Below, in pieces: positions 8,690 to 17,881 of a stretch of DNA of 64,000 nt. Both the position numbers and the translations under genes were made by a program. Source of the stretch: Sinorhizobium mexicanum (GTDB taxonomy: Bacteria > Pseudomonadota > Alphaproteobacteria > Rhizobiales > Rhizobiaceae). The DNA is taken from NCBI RefSeq assembly GCF_013488225.1, contig NZ_CP041241.1, positions 1,488,001 to 1,552,000 of the forward strand, written 5' to 3'. Every line of letters starts with the position of its first letter. The stretch's first letter is position 1. The notes under the pieces are model-generated. The model was not told the origin of the DNA, searched no databases, and was given only the letters and a program-made list of their open reading frames with translations.

Positions 8690-9523
8690 ATGATCAGTTC
8701 CAAGTTTATTTCCGTTTTGACGCTCGCAGCTTCGATCTTCGGATCCAGCGTTGCTTTCGCGGCTGACGTTCCCGCGGAGGGCGTTAGCCCACGCATCGAT
8801 GCGATCAAGGAGGCCGGCGTGCTGCGCGTCGGTGTTCTTGCAAACACGCCCTGGCTGGTCGAGAACACCACCGGCTCCGGAGAGCCTTGGGAAGGCCCGG
8901 CATGGATTCTCGCGCAGGAATACGCAAAGCAGCTTGGTGTGACCTTGCAGCCCGTCCCGGTCAGCCATGAAACCAAGGTGCCGGTGCTGGCGTCGAACCA
9001 AGTCGATCTCAGCATTACGCCGCTCGCGGAAACGCCGGAGCGCCTGAAGGTTGTCGATTTCGTGCTCTACTCGAAAACCAGCGTCTGCATCTTCGGCCGC
9101 AAGGACAACGAGAAATTCTCAAACGCGGGCTCAGTTGATGCAATCAACAATGCGGACTTCACGGTCGCCTACTTCATAGGGGGCGGGGAGGAGAACTGGG
9201 TGAAGGAACGCTTCCCGAATGCAAAGTTGCGCGGCGTGACGTCGTCGAGCGCACCGGCACCGATCGAAGAGATCATGGCGAAGCGCGCGGATGTCGCCGC
9301 GATCAACCGCATTCAGTGGGTCCTTCTGAACAAGAAAGTTCCTGGCCTGTCTGCCCTGCCGCAGGAAAACAATTGCCAGGACTCTTCGGAGAAGGCCGCG
9401 CCGGTCGGCCTTGCGATCGACAAGGGTCAGACGGCGTTTCTTGATTGGCTTCGTGCCGTCGAAAAGGAAATGCAGCCGAAACTCGCGGCCGACGAAGCGC
9501 GCATCGTCGAAACGATGAAATAA
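8690..9523 (+). CDS. ABC transporter substrate-binding protein, polar-amino-acid (HisJ/GlnH) type
   Basis: 277 residues with a signal peptide of about 23 residues (hydrophobic ISVLTLAASIFGSSVAFA, cleavage near AFA-AD). SBP_bac_3 features follow: IKEAGVLRVGV at the mature N-terminus, DLSITPLAETPERLKVVDFV with the Arg that normally contacts the ligand carboxylate, and a C-terminal lobe ending DEARIVETMK. The start at 8690 has GGGAGG upstream; an earlier ATG at 8663 would spoil the signal peptide. Although of amino-acid type, it is in one operon with mannonate dehydratase, so the ligand may be a sugar acid or an amino-acid conjugate of one (inference). Confidence 0.9.
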   Translation: MISSKFISVLTLAASIFGSSVAFAADVPAEGVSPRIDAIKEAGVLRVGVLANTPWLVENTTGSGEPWEGPAWILAQEYAKQLGVTLQPVPVSHETKVPVLASNQVDLSITPLAETPERLKVVDFVLYSKTSVCIFGRKDNEKFSNAGSVDAINNADFTVAYFIGGGEENWVKERFPNAKLRGVTSSSAPAPIEEIMAKRADVAAINRIQWVLLNKKVPGLSALPQENNCQDSSEKAAPVGLAIDKGQTAFLDWLRAVEKEMQPKLAADEARIVETMK

Positions 9524-9531
9524 TTCGGACC

Positions 9532-9559
9532 GCGTCCGTGATTTCCAGATCGCGGACGC
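9532..9559 (+). other. Intercistronic hairpin after the substrate-binding protein gene
   Basis: GCGTCCG and CGGACGC form a 7-bp stem around a 14-base loop, starting 8 bases after the stop codon. No T-tract follows, so it is not a simple terminator. Such hairpins commonly stabilise the upstream mRNA and let the binding protein be made in excess over the permeases. Confidence 0.5.
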
Positions 9560-9619
9560 CTCCTCTCCAATCTTCACAATCATGCTCCTGCGCGATGCGC
9601 GGGCGCGGAGAACTGCGCC

Positions 9620-10285
9620 ATGGATTTTGATTTCACGGCTGTCTTGGACAGTTGGCAATACTTGGCAAGCGGACTTGGCCTGACGATCCTTCTGAGCGTG
9701 CTGACCGTCATCCTGAGCCTCGTTTGCGGTACGGCCGTCGGGTTAGGCCGGATCTACGGGCCGCGCTGGCTGACAGTGCCGATCGTGTTCTACATCGACT
9801 CGATGCGCGCCGTTCCGGTGCTTGTCGTCCTCGTCTGGATCTATTTCGCACTTCCTCTGGTCACAGGCGTCAATCTTCCGCCGTTCTGGGCGGCGCTGGT
9901 CGCACTGACCATTCACATCTCGGCCTATGTAGCGGAAATCGTGCGTGCCGGCATCGGCTCCGTTCGCGCCGGCCAGACGCAGGCCGGGCTCGTCCTTGGC
10001 ATGTCGGAGGCCCAAGTCGTCCGGAAGATCATTCTTCCGCAGGCCTTGATCCGCATGCTGCCGTCGATCGGGTCTATCGTCTCCATCACGATCAAGGACA
10101 CGGCGATCGCTGCCGTCATCGCGGTTCCTGAACTGATGAAGCGGGCGGAGACCGTCTCCGGCCAAAGCTTCCGCCCGATGGAAGTCTTCACGGCCGTGAT
10201 GATCGTCTACTTCCTGATCCTTTTCCCGACCACGCGTCTCATTGACGTTGTCTACAAAAACATCTCCTACAGGGGGCGCTCATGA
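9620..10285 (+). CDS. ABC transporter permease, polar-amino-acid type (HisM/GlnP)
   Basis: 221 residues with about five membrane helices. Landmarks are [22 protein letters not shown] (in part), the EAA-loop region [22 protein letters not shown], the [15 protein letters not shown] motif that contacts the ATPase, and [15 protein letters not shown]. It is one half of a heterodimeric permease with the next gene, which it overlaps by 4 bases. The 96-base gap to the binding-protein gene holds the hairpin at 9532. Confidence 0.92.
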   Translation: MDFDFTAVLDSWQYLASGLGLTILLSVLTVILSLVCGTAVGLGRIYGPRWLTVPIVFYIDSMRAVPVLVVLVWIYFALPLVTGVNLPPFWAALVALTIHISAYVAEIVRAGIGSVRAGQTQAGLVLGMSEAQVVRKIILPQALIRMLPSIGSIVSITIKDTAIAAVIAVPELMKRAETVSGQSFRPMEVFTAVMIVYFLILFPTTRLIDVVYKNISYRGRS

Positions 10286-10941
10286 ATCTCGACTGGAGTG
10301 TCGTCTGGCAATATTCCGGCGCGCTGGCACAAGGCGTGCTCATCACCATCCTGCTCACGATCTGCACAATGCTGATCGCCATTCCCGGTGGCATTGTCCT
10401 TGCCCTGATGCGCCTTTCCGGCAACCGCATCGTCAGCGGCATCAGCGCCTGTTTGGTCGAATTCTTTCGGAACGTGCCGCTCATTCTGCTGATCTATTGG
10501 ACATTCTATGTCCTGCCGGTGTTCACCGAGATCACATTCTCACCGTTTGCGACGGGTTTGTTGGCGCTCTCCCTGAACGTCTCAGCTTACAATTCGGAAA
10601 CGTTCCGCGCGGGCATCAATTCGATCCGCAAGGGACAGACCGAAGCGGCCATCGCACTCGGCATGAGCCACACCGAAGCGATGCTCAAGATCGTCCTGCC
10701 TCAGGCAGCGCGGCGCGTCCTGCCCATTCTCGCGAGCACTTGGGTATCGCTGTTCAAGGACACATCCCTGGTATCGGTCATCGCCGTTGGCGATCTGGCC
10801 CACACCGCCCTGGAAATCCGCGCCCAGACCTTCCGCGTTCTGGAAATACTGACCGCCATGGCGGTGATCTACTGGGTCCTCGGTTATCCGCAGGCAAAGC
10901 TGGTCGACCGCATCTACAAGAAATGGGGAGTGAAGGAATGA
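10282..10941 (+). CDS. ABC transporter permease, polar-amino-acid type (HisQ/GlnP)
   Basis: 219 residues with five predicted membrane helices. It has the same family landmarks as its partner: [55 protein letters not shown] and [19 protein letters not shown]. It overlaps the previous permease by 4 bases (ATGA) and the ATPase by 4 bases, so the three inner-membrane components are translationally coupled. It forms the second half of the transmembrane channel of the importer linked to UxuA. Confidence 0.92.
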   Translation: MNLDWSVVWQYSGALAQGVLITILLTICTMLIAIPGGIVLALMRLSGNRIVSGISACLVEFFRNVPLILLIYWTFYVLPVFTEITFSPFATGLLALSLNVSAYNSETFRAGINSIRKGQTEAAIALGMSHTEAMLKIVLPQAARRVLPILASTWVSLFKDTSLVSVIAVGDLAHTALEIRAQTFRVLEILTAMAVIYWVLGYPQAKLVDRIYKKWGVKE

Positions 10942-11723
10942 CTGCCGTGACCGCAGAACTCCAGAACCGCAAGAATGCGAACCAGACGCCAGTCGTCGAG
11001 TATCGGCAGATCCGCAAGCTCTATGGCGAGTTCGTTGCCATCGGATCGGTGTCAGCCCGCGTCAACAAAGGTGAAGTTGTCTGCCTGATCGGCCCGTCCG
11101 GATCGGGTAAATCGACCCTTCTGCGTACGACGAATGCTCTTGAGACCATCAATGGCGGCGAGCTGCATTTTGATGGGAAGCCCCTGCCCTCCTCCAAGCC
11201 GGAAATCCGCAAGGTGCGCCAGCGCATGGGCATGGTGTTCCAGAATTTCGAGCTCTTTCCGCACAAGACCGTGCTTGAAAACATCACGGTTGGGCCGCTG
11301 ACAGTTCTGAAGGTTACCGAGCAGGAGGCTCGCCGGCGGGCGATCGCGTTGCTCGAGAAGGTAGGCCTGTCGGACAAGGTGGAGAAATACCCGGCCAATC
11401 TCTCCGGCGGACAGCAGCAGCGGGTGGCAATTGCCCGGGCGCTCGCAATGGAACCGGAGGTCATGCTGTTCGACGAACCGACCTCTGCCCTCGACCCGGA
11501 AACGATCGGCGAGGTCCTCAACGTCATGAAGCGTCTGGCCGAAGAAGGCATGACGATGATCGTCGTCACGCACGAGATGACATTTGCCCGCCGCGTGGCG
11601 GACTGGGTGATCGTCTTCGATCGCGGCAGCATCGTTGAACAGGGGCCACCCGCCCAGATCTTCGACAACCCGCAAGCCGAACGCACGCGCGACTTCCTCA
11701 GCCATCTCGGCTGGGATGGCTGA
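10938..11723 (+). CDS. ABC transporter ATPase, polar-amino-acid type (HisP/GlnQ)
   Basis: 261 residues. Walker [14 protein letters not shown]-loop [17 protein letters not shown], signature [33 protein letters not shown] (in part) and the switch histidine in VVTHEM are all intact. The ATG at 10938 overlaps the permease stop (ATGA). The protein energises uptake by the two upstream permeases. About 20 N-terminal residues rich in Asn/Gln/Lys precede the fold, slightly longer than usual. The uxuA gene follows after 41 bases, which supports one transcription unit. Confidence 0.93.
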   Translation: MTAVTAELQNRKNANQTPVVEYRQIRKLYGEFVAIGSVSARVNKGEVVCLIGPSGSGKSTLLRTTNALETINGGELHFDGKPLPSSKPEIRKVRQRMGMVFQNFELFPHKTVLENITVGPLTVLKVTEQEARRRAIALLEKVGLSDKVEKYPANLSGGQQQRVAIARALAMEPEVMLFDEPTSALDPETIGEVLNVMKRLAEEGMTMIVVTHEMTFARRVADWVIVFDRGSIVEQGPPAQIFDNPQAERTRDFLSHLGWDG

Positions 11724-11764
11724 TCCCTCACAGGCAAGCGCGTTTTGACACCCGGAGAATTCCA

Positions 11765-12961
11765 ATGAGACATACATGGCGCTGGTTCGGCCCGGTCGAC
11801 AAGGTCAGCGTGCAGGATGCCGCCCAAGCCGGGAGCCAAGGCATCGTAAGTGCCTTGCACCACGTCCCGACGGGTACTGCATGGCCGACGGATGAAATCC
11901 GGAAGCGCCAGATGGAGATCGAAGCGGGTGGCCTGACCTGGGATATCGTCGAAAGCATTCCGGTGTCTGAGGACATCAAGAGCGGCACAGGCGATTTCCG
12001 CGCGCATATCGCAGCCTGGCAGGAGACGCTCCGGCGGTTGCACGAATGCGGGATCGAAACCGTCTGCTACAATTTCATGCCGGTCCTCGACTGGACCCGG
12101 ACCGATCTGCGCTGGGCAACCCGGCATGGCGCCCGGGCCATGCGGTTCGATCTGATCGATTTCATTGCATTCGATCTGCACCTCCTCAAGCGGCCGGATG
12201 CGGCGAACGATTACGAACCGGCGCTGGTGGAAAAGGCGTCAGAGCGTTTCGCAGCCATGCCTGAGGAAAAGCGGCTGGCGATCTCGAAGAATGTGGGCGC
12301 TGGACTGCCGGGTTCGGCAGAGGTCTATTCGCTCGAGGACCTTCGTGGGCATCTCAAGCGCTACGCGGGAACCGACGCTGAAAGTTTGCGGCATCGTCTC
12401 ATCGATTTCCTGTCTGAGGTCGCACCGGTTGCCGAAAGTCTCGGAATGCGTCTTTGCGCCCATGGTGACGATCCGCCGTGGCCGCTTCTCGGCCTTCCGC
12501 GCATCCTGTCTCGCCTGGAGGACTACGAGGGCATGCTCGCGGCAGTCGACCTGCACGCGAACGGCGTGACGTTCTGCACCGGATCCCTAGGTGCTCGTGC
12601 TGCCAATGACTTGCCGGCCATGATCCGAAAGCTTGCGCCACGCATACACTTCCTTCACCTGCGCAACGTGACGCGCGACGATGAGACGACGCCATGCTCG
12701 TTCTTCGAGGACGAGCATCTCGAGGGGAACACCGATATGGTGGCGGTGATCGCGGCTGTGCTCGAAGAGGAAAGGCGCCGCAAGGCCGAGGGGCGGGCCG
12801 ACCATCAGATTCCCATGCGTCCGGACCATGGCCAGGAAATCCTCGACGACCTGACCCGCGGTGCACAGCCCGGCTATCCGGCAATTGGTCGGCTCAAGGG
12901 CCTGGCGGAACTGCGGGGCATCGAACGGGCGCTCTCTCACGCAACCTACGGCATGAAGTGA
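11765..12961 (+). CDS. uxuA: D-mannonate dehydratase
   Basis: 398 residues, full length for UxuA (EC 4.2.1.8), which converts D-mannonate to 2-keto-3-deoxy-D-gluconate in hexuronate breakdown. Characteristic stretches are the N-terminal TWRWFGP, GIVSALHHVPTG, VESIPVSEDIK, CYNFMPVLDWTRTDL, CAHGDDPPWPLLGLPRI, GVTFCTGSLG, HFLHLRNV and the C-terminal MRPDHGQEILDD, which carry the metal-binding His and Cys residues of the TIM-barrel family. No uxaC or uxuB lies nearby, so mannonate must come from elsewhere in the genome or be imported directly. It is the last gene of the GntR-ABC operon; about 250 bases without a gene follow before the ku promoter. Confidence 0.95.
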   Translation: MRHTWRWFGPVDKVSVQDAAQAGSQGIVSALHHVPTGTAWPTDEIRKRQMEIEAGGLTWDIVESIPVSEDIKSGTGDFRAHIAAWQETLRRLHECGIETVCYNFMPVLDWTRTDLRWATRHGARAMRFDLIDFIAFDLHLLKRPDAANDYEPALVEKASERFAAMPEEKRLAISKNVGAGLPGSAEVYSLEDLRGHLKRYAGTDAESLRHRLIDFLSEVAPVAESLGMRLCAHGDDPPWPLLGLPRILSRLEDYEGMLAAVDLHANGVTFCTGSLGARAANDLPAMIRKLAPRIHFLHLRNVTRDDETTPCSFFEDEHLEGNTDMVAVIAAVLEEERRRKAEGRADHQIPMRPDHGQEILDDLTRGAQPGYPAIGRLKGLAELRGIERALSHATYGMK

Positions 12962-13209
12962 CCATGCAGCGTCTGTCGCACCGTCCTGCCGCCCGACGGC
13001 GCCCGACCGCCTGTCAGTCCCCGTATCGACTTGATCCGCAGGAAAATGTGCACGCCACGCGCACCAATCGCGTCCGTCATTACGCCCGTTCCGGGTTAGC
13101 GTAGAACCGCCTATTATTTCCACTCTGGGCCTGCCAATTGCACGGCATGCAGCATTCGATCATGCGATTCGTGCATGGCAGAGGCCTCGCGATGCCGGCA
13201 TAGGCAACA
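12962..13209. other. Intergenic region between uxuA and the ku promoter
   Basis: The uxuA-ku gap is 309 bases in total. I see no supported gene or clear terminator in this part; the remaining bases (13210-13270) carry an EcfG-type promoter and the ku leader. Short open frames on both strands lack initiation signals and recognisable products. Confidence 0.5.
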
Positions 13210-13235
13210 GGAACAAACTTGGCGTTCGCTTCGTT
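13210..13235 (+). promoter_or_regulatory. EcfG/RpoE2-type general-stress promoter of ku
   Basis: GGAAC (13210-13214), 17 bases, then CGTT (13232-13235). This fits the alphaproteobacterial EcfG consensus GGAAC-N16/17-CGTT exactly. It lies 36 bases upstream of the ku start codon. Confidence 0.75.
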
Positions 13236-13270
13236 GTCCGCTCAATCGTAGCACGCAACGAGGCACGAGA

Positions 13271-14077
13271 ATGGCACCGCGCTCGTTCTGGAAAGGCTAT
13301 CTGAAACTCTCGCTCGTGACCTGTCCGGTCGCAATGACACCCGCCACCACAGAGAACGAGAAGGTTCGCTTCCACACGCTCAACCGCAAAACCGGTAACC
13401 GCGTTGTTTCGAGGTATGTGGACGCTGCAAGCGGCAAGCCTGTTGACGAAGACGATGAAGTCAAAGGCTATCAGCGCGGCGAGGACGACTACGTGCTTCT
13501 TGAGGACGAGGAACTCGAATCCGTCGGGCTGGAGAGCACCCGTACCATCGATATCGAGATGTTCGTTCCGGCCGACAGCATCCAATGGATTTGGTACGAC
13601 AAGCCCCACTTTCTCGTGCCCGACGATCCGGTCGGCGAAGAGGCTTTCTCCGTCATCCGCGATGCGATGGAATCGACGGGCACCGTCGGCGTCTCCCGGC
13701 TCGTCATGTATCGTCGAGAGCGTGCGGTGATGCTGGAGCCAAGAGGGAAGGGACTAGTCCTTTGGACGCTTCGCTACGGCGACGAGGTGAGGGATCCGGA
13801 GGAGGCCTTCGGCAACCTCGATGGGAAAAACGATCCAAAGCTAATGAACCTCGTTACGAGGCTCATCGAAGAGCGCAGCAAGCCGTGGAGCCCGGATATG
13901 GTGAGCGATCCCGTGCAGGCGCGGCTGCTCGAAATCATCTCGGCGAAGAAGAAGGGCCGCAAACGTCCGGCCAAGGCAAAGGCGGAAGCGGGCGAGCAAC
14001 CGAGCAATGTCATCAACATCATGGACGCGCTCAGAAAAAGCATCAGTTCCGAAAGAAAGAAAAAGAAAAAGTCCTAG
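13271..14077 (+). CDS. ku: Ku protein (non-homologous end joining), copy 1
   Basis: 268 residues. The bacterial Ku core is clear: RSFWKGYLKLSLVTCPVAM at the N-terminus, KVRFHTLNRKTGNRV, EVKGYQRGEDDYVLLEDEELE, IEMFVPADSIQWIWYDKPHFL and VSRLVMYRRER. A Lys/Arg-rich tail (KKKGRKRPAKAKAEA, ending RKKKKKS) follows and probably binds DNA or recruits LigD. Ku dimers encircle broken ends and recruit LigD. The ATG at 13271 is chosen because the conserved fold begins there; the frame is open further upstream without homology. This copy is on the opposite strand to ligD and the second ku and has its own EcfG-like promoter. It differs clearly from copy 2, so a heterodimer is possible. Confidence 0.95.
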   Translation: MAPRSFWKGYLKLSLVTCPVAMTPATTENEKVRFHTLNRKTGNRVVSRYVDAASGKPVDEDDEVKGYQRGEDDYVLLEDEELESVGLESTRTIDIEMFVPADSIQWIWYDKPHFLVPDDPVGEEAFSVIRDAMESTGTVGVSRLVMYRRERAVMLEPRGKGLVLWTLRYGDEVRDPEEAFGNLDGKNDPKLMNLVTRLIEERSKPWSPDMVSDPVQARLLEIISAKKKGRKRPAKAKAEAGEQPSNVINIMDALRKSISSERKKKKKS

Positions 14078-14107
14078 GCTCTTGGCGCGTCATTAGGACA
14101 GGTAACG

Positions 14108-14314
14108 TCACCCCGGCCTCGACACGCGGAACCTGAAACGATCCCGAATGTGCCGATTGAAGAATCGACCCTTGGAGAAGGCGCGGCGGAAGGCGGCGTA
14201 TGTCTCCGGAGGCACGTCGTCATAGTCATATCGGTTTTCGCTTGTCACAAGCCATACGGAGAGCGTTCGTGTCTCGGGATCGTAATCCGTCCTCTTGATC
14301 AGGTGAGAAGGCAT
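14108..14314 (-). CDS. KTSC-domain protein
   Basis: 68 residues. The pattern YDPETRTLSVWLVTSENRYDYDDVPPETY, followed by AFSKGRFFNRHIRDRFRF, matches the small KTSC domain (strand-turn-strand, Y.YxxVP, A.SKGxFFNxxIR). The ATG at 14314 starts the domain; the open frame extends upstream into the end of ligD but without homology. It lies 49 bases downstream of ligD on the same strand, so it is probably the third gene of the ku-ligD operon. KTSC proteins have no settled role. Its place here suggests a nucleic-acid or repair link (inference). It converges on ku copy 1 with a 30-base gap. Confidence 0.8.
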   Translation of the reverse strand: MPSHLIKRTDYDPETRTLSVWLVTSENRYDYDDVPPETYAAFRRAFSKGRFFNRHIRDRFRFRVSRPG

Positions 14315-14363
14315 CGCCGTCTTCCAGCCTTTGCGCTCGCATTCGCCCGAGTTGCCGCCGTGC

Positions 14364-16922
14364 TCAAGCAGCCTTCCTACGACTAGTCTTTGAACGCTCA
14401 AGCGGAACGGCAGCAGCTTGGAAATCCTCCCAAGGATCCGCACTCAGAGCGGCGAGCCGCGTCGGTGTGTTCTCCACGGTAAAATATGCCGGACCGATCC
14501 CGGGGCTTAACTCATCCCAAGCGAGCGGCATCGACACCGCTGCGCCCGGCCGCGCCCGCGTCGAATAGGGCGCAACGGCCGTCGCTCCGCGCTGATTGCG
14601 CAGATAATCGACCAGGATCTTGCCGCGTCGCCTGGACTTCGTAATCGTCGACACGTATCGGTCGGAAGTGTCGGACGCCATGGCATCGGCAATCGCCTTG
14701 GTGAAGGCCTTGACGGCGGGCCACTCAGCCTTGGCCTTGAGCGGCGCAACCACATGAAGCCCCTTTCCGCCGGAGGTTTTCAGGAATGCAGCGAGACCGG
14801 CATCGTTCAGGCGGTCTCGCGTCTCGAACGCCGCCTCGATCACCTTCTCCCACGGCACATCCTCGCCGGGATCAAGATCCATGATGATCCTGTCCGGCCT
14901 TTCCCAGTCCGCGACCGTGGAGCCCCAAGGATGGATTTCCAGAACCGCCGATTGGACGAGCGCTATCAGGCCATCGAGATCTCGGATGCTGATCGAGTGC
15001 TCCTCGGGTGGGTCCTTTGGGTCGTTCACCAGGACAATATTCGGGTTCAGCCCCTTCCAGACGTGCTTCTGGAAAAACTTCTCGCCTGTTATTCCATTCG
15101 GGCATCGCACCAATGCCAGCGGACGCCCGACGATGTGTGGGCCGATGAAGCGCCAGACGTCGGCATAGTAGTCCGCCAATCCTTCTTTCGTGACACCCTC
15201 ATCCGGCCAGTAGAGTCGGTCAGGATGCGTGAGCTTCACGGCTCGACGCGGCGCCTTGGGCTGATTGATTGTCTTTTTCGGTGCTTCTCGGACGATTTCG
15301 CGCGCGGGCTTGTCCTCACGCAATCCGCGGAAGGAGGCATGACGAAGCAGACCATCGGCTGTCCAGGACCGAAACTCGACCTCGGCCACGAGCTCGGGCC
15401 GCACATATCGAACCTGACGAGCCTCCTCGGCGCTGAGACGCTTGCCGAATGGATTGGAGGGGACTCTCAAGCGCTCGAGTCTCTTGAACAGGTCTTCCGC
15501 GACAGCCACGGTATAGCCCGTACCGACGCGGCCAACGTGATGAAGTACGTCGCCATCGTAGGCTCCGAGCACGAGGGAACCGATGGCCTTTCTCGATGTG
15601 GTCGAGGGGACATAGCCCCCGACGACAAATTCCTGGCGCTCCGAGCACTTGGATTTTACCCAACTCTTGTTCCGACCCGATCGGTAAGGCGCGTCGCGAA
15701 GTTTGGATACGATTCCCTCGAGACTCAGCCTGCAGGCGTGCCGCAGAACCAGGTCTCCCTCTTCCTCGAAATGGCCGCTGTAGCGTATCAATCCCGTGCC
15801 CTGACCAATCAGCTCCTCCAGGAGCTCCTTGCGTTTGATCAGCGGCAAGGCGCGCAGGTCATAGCCATCGAGATGCATCAAGTCGAAAGCATAGAAACGG
15901 AAGCGGTTGCTTCGCCCTTCGCTCAGGTCGGCCTGCAATGCGGAAAAGTCGGATGCACCCGAACCGCTCTCGACGACGATCTCGCCATCGATCAGGGCCA
16001 TTGCGGCAGGCAGGTCGACAAGCGAGGACACGAGCGTCTTGCCGAACTTCTTCGTCCAGTCCAGCCCGCCGCGGGTGATCAGCCGGACACGGCCAGCCTC
16101 GATGCGCGCCTGCAGTCGGTAGCCGTCGAATTTGATTTCATGGATCCAGCGCTCACCGACCGGCGCCGTAGAGACCAGCGTCGCCAAGGAAGGATCAAGA
16201 AAGTCAGGCAAAGCTGCCTTCTTCGCGCCCTTGATTTTCGAAGGATCGGGGACGTCGCGAGTAGCGGTGCGCTCCTCGATCTGTGAAGCGCCCGCCGCCT
16301 TGTTGCTGGCGCCTTTTCTCTGGCGAATCCTGCCGCTTTTCGATGACCATCCTGGCTCCTCGCCGGCAACGTCCTTGATCTCGCGGCCGGTTACAACCGA
16401 TTCCGGCCGTTGCTCAAGAATGTCCGGGTCGCTCTCTGATCGCGCCGCCTCGTCGTCCCCCTTGATCAACAGCCAGTTCTCGCGCTTCTCACGGGGCTTT
16501 CCGGCCATGCGAACGAGATGCCAGCGCCCGCCGAGCTTTTTGCCCTTCAGCTCGAAATCAAGATGTCCCTTTGCATAGCCCCGCCGTGCGTCGCCGATCG
16601 GCGACCAGGTTCCCCTGTCCCACACGATTACCGTGCCGCCACCATATTCGCCCTTCGGGATGGTGCCTTCGAAACCTCCGTAGTCGAGCGGGTGATCCTC
16701 GACATGAACGGCGAGACGCTTTTCTCCAGGGACGAGGCTCGGCCCCTTGGTTACCGCCCAACTCTTCAACACGCCGTCCATTTCCAGCCGGAAATCGTAG
16801 TGCAGACGCGTTGCGTCGTGCTTCTGAATGACGAAGCTGTGGCCCTTTTTGCGCGCCGTGCGTCCCTTGGGCTCGGGCGTCGAGGCGAAATCTCGTTTCT
16901 TTCGATAGGTCTCGAGGCCCAT
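14364..16922 (-). CDS. ligD: ATP-dependent multifunctional DNA ligase/polymerase LigD
   Basis: 852 residues with all three LigD modules in PE-LIG-POL order. The 3'-phosphoesterase (about 28-155) has HDATRLHYDFRLEMDG and HVEDHPLDYGGFEGTIPKGEYGGG with the metal-binding His/Asp residues. The ligase (about 240-545) has KFDG (nucleotidyl Lys264) and the OB fold. The primase/polymerase (about 565-830) has DRLYWPDEGVTKEGLADYY, FFQKHVWKG, the DLDPG metal motif and SGGKGLHVV. A basic linker (SKSGRIRQRKGASNK) separates PE from LIG. LigD processes, fills and seals Ku-bound ends. Its start lies 3 bases after the stop of ku copy 2, giving a ku-ligD-KTSC operon. Confidence 0.96.
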   Translation of the reverse strand: MGLETYRKKRDFASTPEPKGRTARKKGHSFVIQKHDATRLHYDFRLEMDGVLKSWAVTKGPSLVPGEKRLAVHVEDHPLDYGGFEGTIPKGEYGGGTVIVWDRGTWSPIGDARRGYAKGHLDFELKGKKLGGRWHLVRMAGKPREKRENWLLIKGDDEAARSESDPDILEQRPESVVTGREIKDVAGEEPGWSSKSGRIRQRKGASNKAAGASQIEERTATRDVPDPSKIKGAKKAALPDFLDPSLATLVSTAPVGERWIHEIKFDGYRLQARIEAGRVRLITRGGLDWTKKFGKTLVSSLVDLPAAMALIDGEIVVESGSGASDFSALQADLSEGRSNRFRFYAFDLMHLDGYDLRALPLIKRKELLEELIGQGTGLIRYSGHFEEEGDLVLRHACRLSLEGIVSKLRDAPYRSGRNKSWVKSKCSERQEFVVGGYVPSTTSRKAIGSLVLGAYDGDVLHHVGRVGTGYTVAVAEDLFKRLERLRVPSNPFGKRLSAEEARQVRYVRPELVAEVEFRSWTADGLLRHASFRGLREDKPAREIVREAPKKTINQPKAPRRAVKLTHPDRLYWPDEGVTKEGLADYYADVWRFIGPHIVGRPLALVRCPNGITGEKFFQKHVWKGLNPNIVLVNDPKDPPEEHSISIRDLDGLIALVQSAVLEIHPWGSTVADWERPDRIIMDLDPGEDVPWEKVIEAAFETRDRLNDAGLAAFLKTSGGKGLHVVAPLKAKAEWPAVKAFTKAIADAMASDTSDRYVSTITKSRRRGKILVDYLRNQRGATAVAPYSTRARPGAAVSMPLAWDELSPGIGPAYFTVENTPTRLAALSADPWEDFQAAAVPLERSKTSRRKAA

Positions 16923-16925
16923 GGG

Positions 16926-17792
16926 TCAGCTTGCCTTTCGACGCGGGGCGGCTTCCTTTGCTTTGCGCCCGCTCGCCGCTTTCTTCCGGGAAGCTGTTTC
17001 CGCCTTCGGCTTCTTGCGTTCGACTCCGGCGCTCTGCCGCAAGGCCTCCATCAGATCGACGACCTTCTCGCGCTTTGGCTCCTTGCGCGCCTCGATCTTC
17101 TTGCCCTCAAGCTTGGCCTTCACCAGTTCGGCAAGCGCGGCCTCATAGCGGTCGTCGAACTTCTTCGGATCGAACTTGCCCTTCTTGGTTTTGATGATGT
17201 GCTCCGCGAGTTCCAGCATTTCGCCCTTGATCTTCATATCCGGGACATCGTCGAAGGCCTCTTCTGCTGAGCGGACCTCGTAGTCGAAGTTCAAGGTCGT
17301 CGCGATCAGGCCATCGTCATAGGATCGAATCAGAAGGGTGCGAACCCGCCGGAAGAGCACCGCCCGGGCAATTGCCGCGACCTTCTTCCTACGCATGCCT
17401 TCGCGGATGAGAGCGTAGGCTTCGTCGGCGTGTCTCTGCGCGGGAGCGAGATAGTAGGGCTTGTCAAAGTAGACGTCGTCGATTTCGCCACATGGGATGA
17501 AGGCCTCGATCGACAATGTCTTGTCGCTCTCGGGAACGGCGGCAGCGACTTCCTCCGGCTCAAGCACGACGTAGTCACCCGACCCAAGCTCGTACCCCTT
17601 GACCTGGTCGTCCTTCTCGACCAGTTTTTCCGTGGCGCTGTCGATGAATTCCCGATGAACGCGATGGCCGGTGGCGCGGTTGATCGTATGGAATGCGATC
17701 CGCTCCGAAGTCGACGCCGCGGTGTAAAGCGCGACCGGACAGGTCACTTCAGCGACTTTCAGAAAACCCTTCCAATTTGCTCTTGGCGCCAT
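16926..17792 (-). CDS. ku: Ku protein (non-homologous end joining), copy 2
   Basis: 288 residues. The Ku core is intact: RANWKGFLKVAEVTCPVALY, IAFHTINRATGHRVHREF, QVKGYELGSGDYVVLEPEE, IEAFIPCGEIDDVYFDKPYYL, AIARAVLFRRVR and AEHIIKTKKGKFDPKKFDDRYE. It ends in a long basic tail (ERKKPKAETASRKKAASGRKAKEA). It is longer than copy 1 by 20 residues and much diverged from it, so the pair is not a recent duplication. It is the first gene of the ku-ligD-KTSC operon, and an EcfG-like promoter sits 64 bases upstream. Confidence 0.96.
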   Translation of the reverse strand: MAPRANWKGFLKVAEVTCPVALYTAASTSERIAFHTINRATGHRVHREFIDSATEKLVEKDDQVKGYELGSGDYVVLEPEEVAAAVPESDKTLSIEAFIPCGEIDDVYFDKPYYLAPAQRHADEAYALIREGMRRKKVAAIARAVLFRRVRTLLIRSYDDGLIATTLNFDYEVRSAEEAFDDVPDMKIKGEMLELAEHIIKTKKGKFDPKKFDDRYEAALAELVKAKLEGKKIEARKEPKREKVVDLMEALRQSAGVERKKPKAETASRKKAASGRKAKEAAPRRKAS

Positions 17793-17855
17793 AACGCGAC
17801 CTCACTCTCGAAAACACCCTGGCAACGGCTGGTGCGGACGTGTTCGACGAGTTGG

Positions 17856-17881
17856 AACGTGATGGCGCGACACTTTGTTCC
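17856..17881 (-). promoter_or_regulatory. EcfG/RpoE2-type promoter of the ku-ligD-KTSC operon
   Basis: On the minus strand it reads GGAAC (17881-17877), 17 bases, CGTT (17859-17856). This is identical in architecture to the promoter at 13210 for the other ku gene. It sits 64 bases before the start codon of ku copy 2. Confidence 0.72.

Noticed and set aside
14754..16286. Long plus-strand frame (510 codons) across ligD
   Set aside because: It is antisense to an intact, unmistakable ligD; long antisense frames are expected at this GC content.
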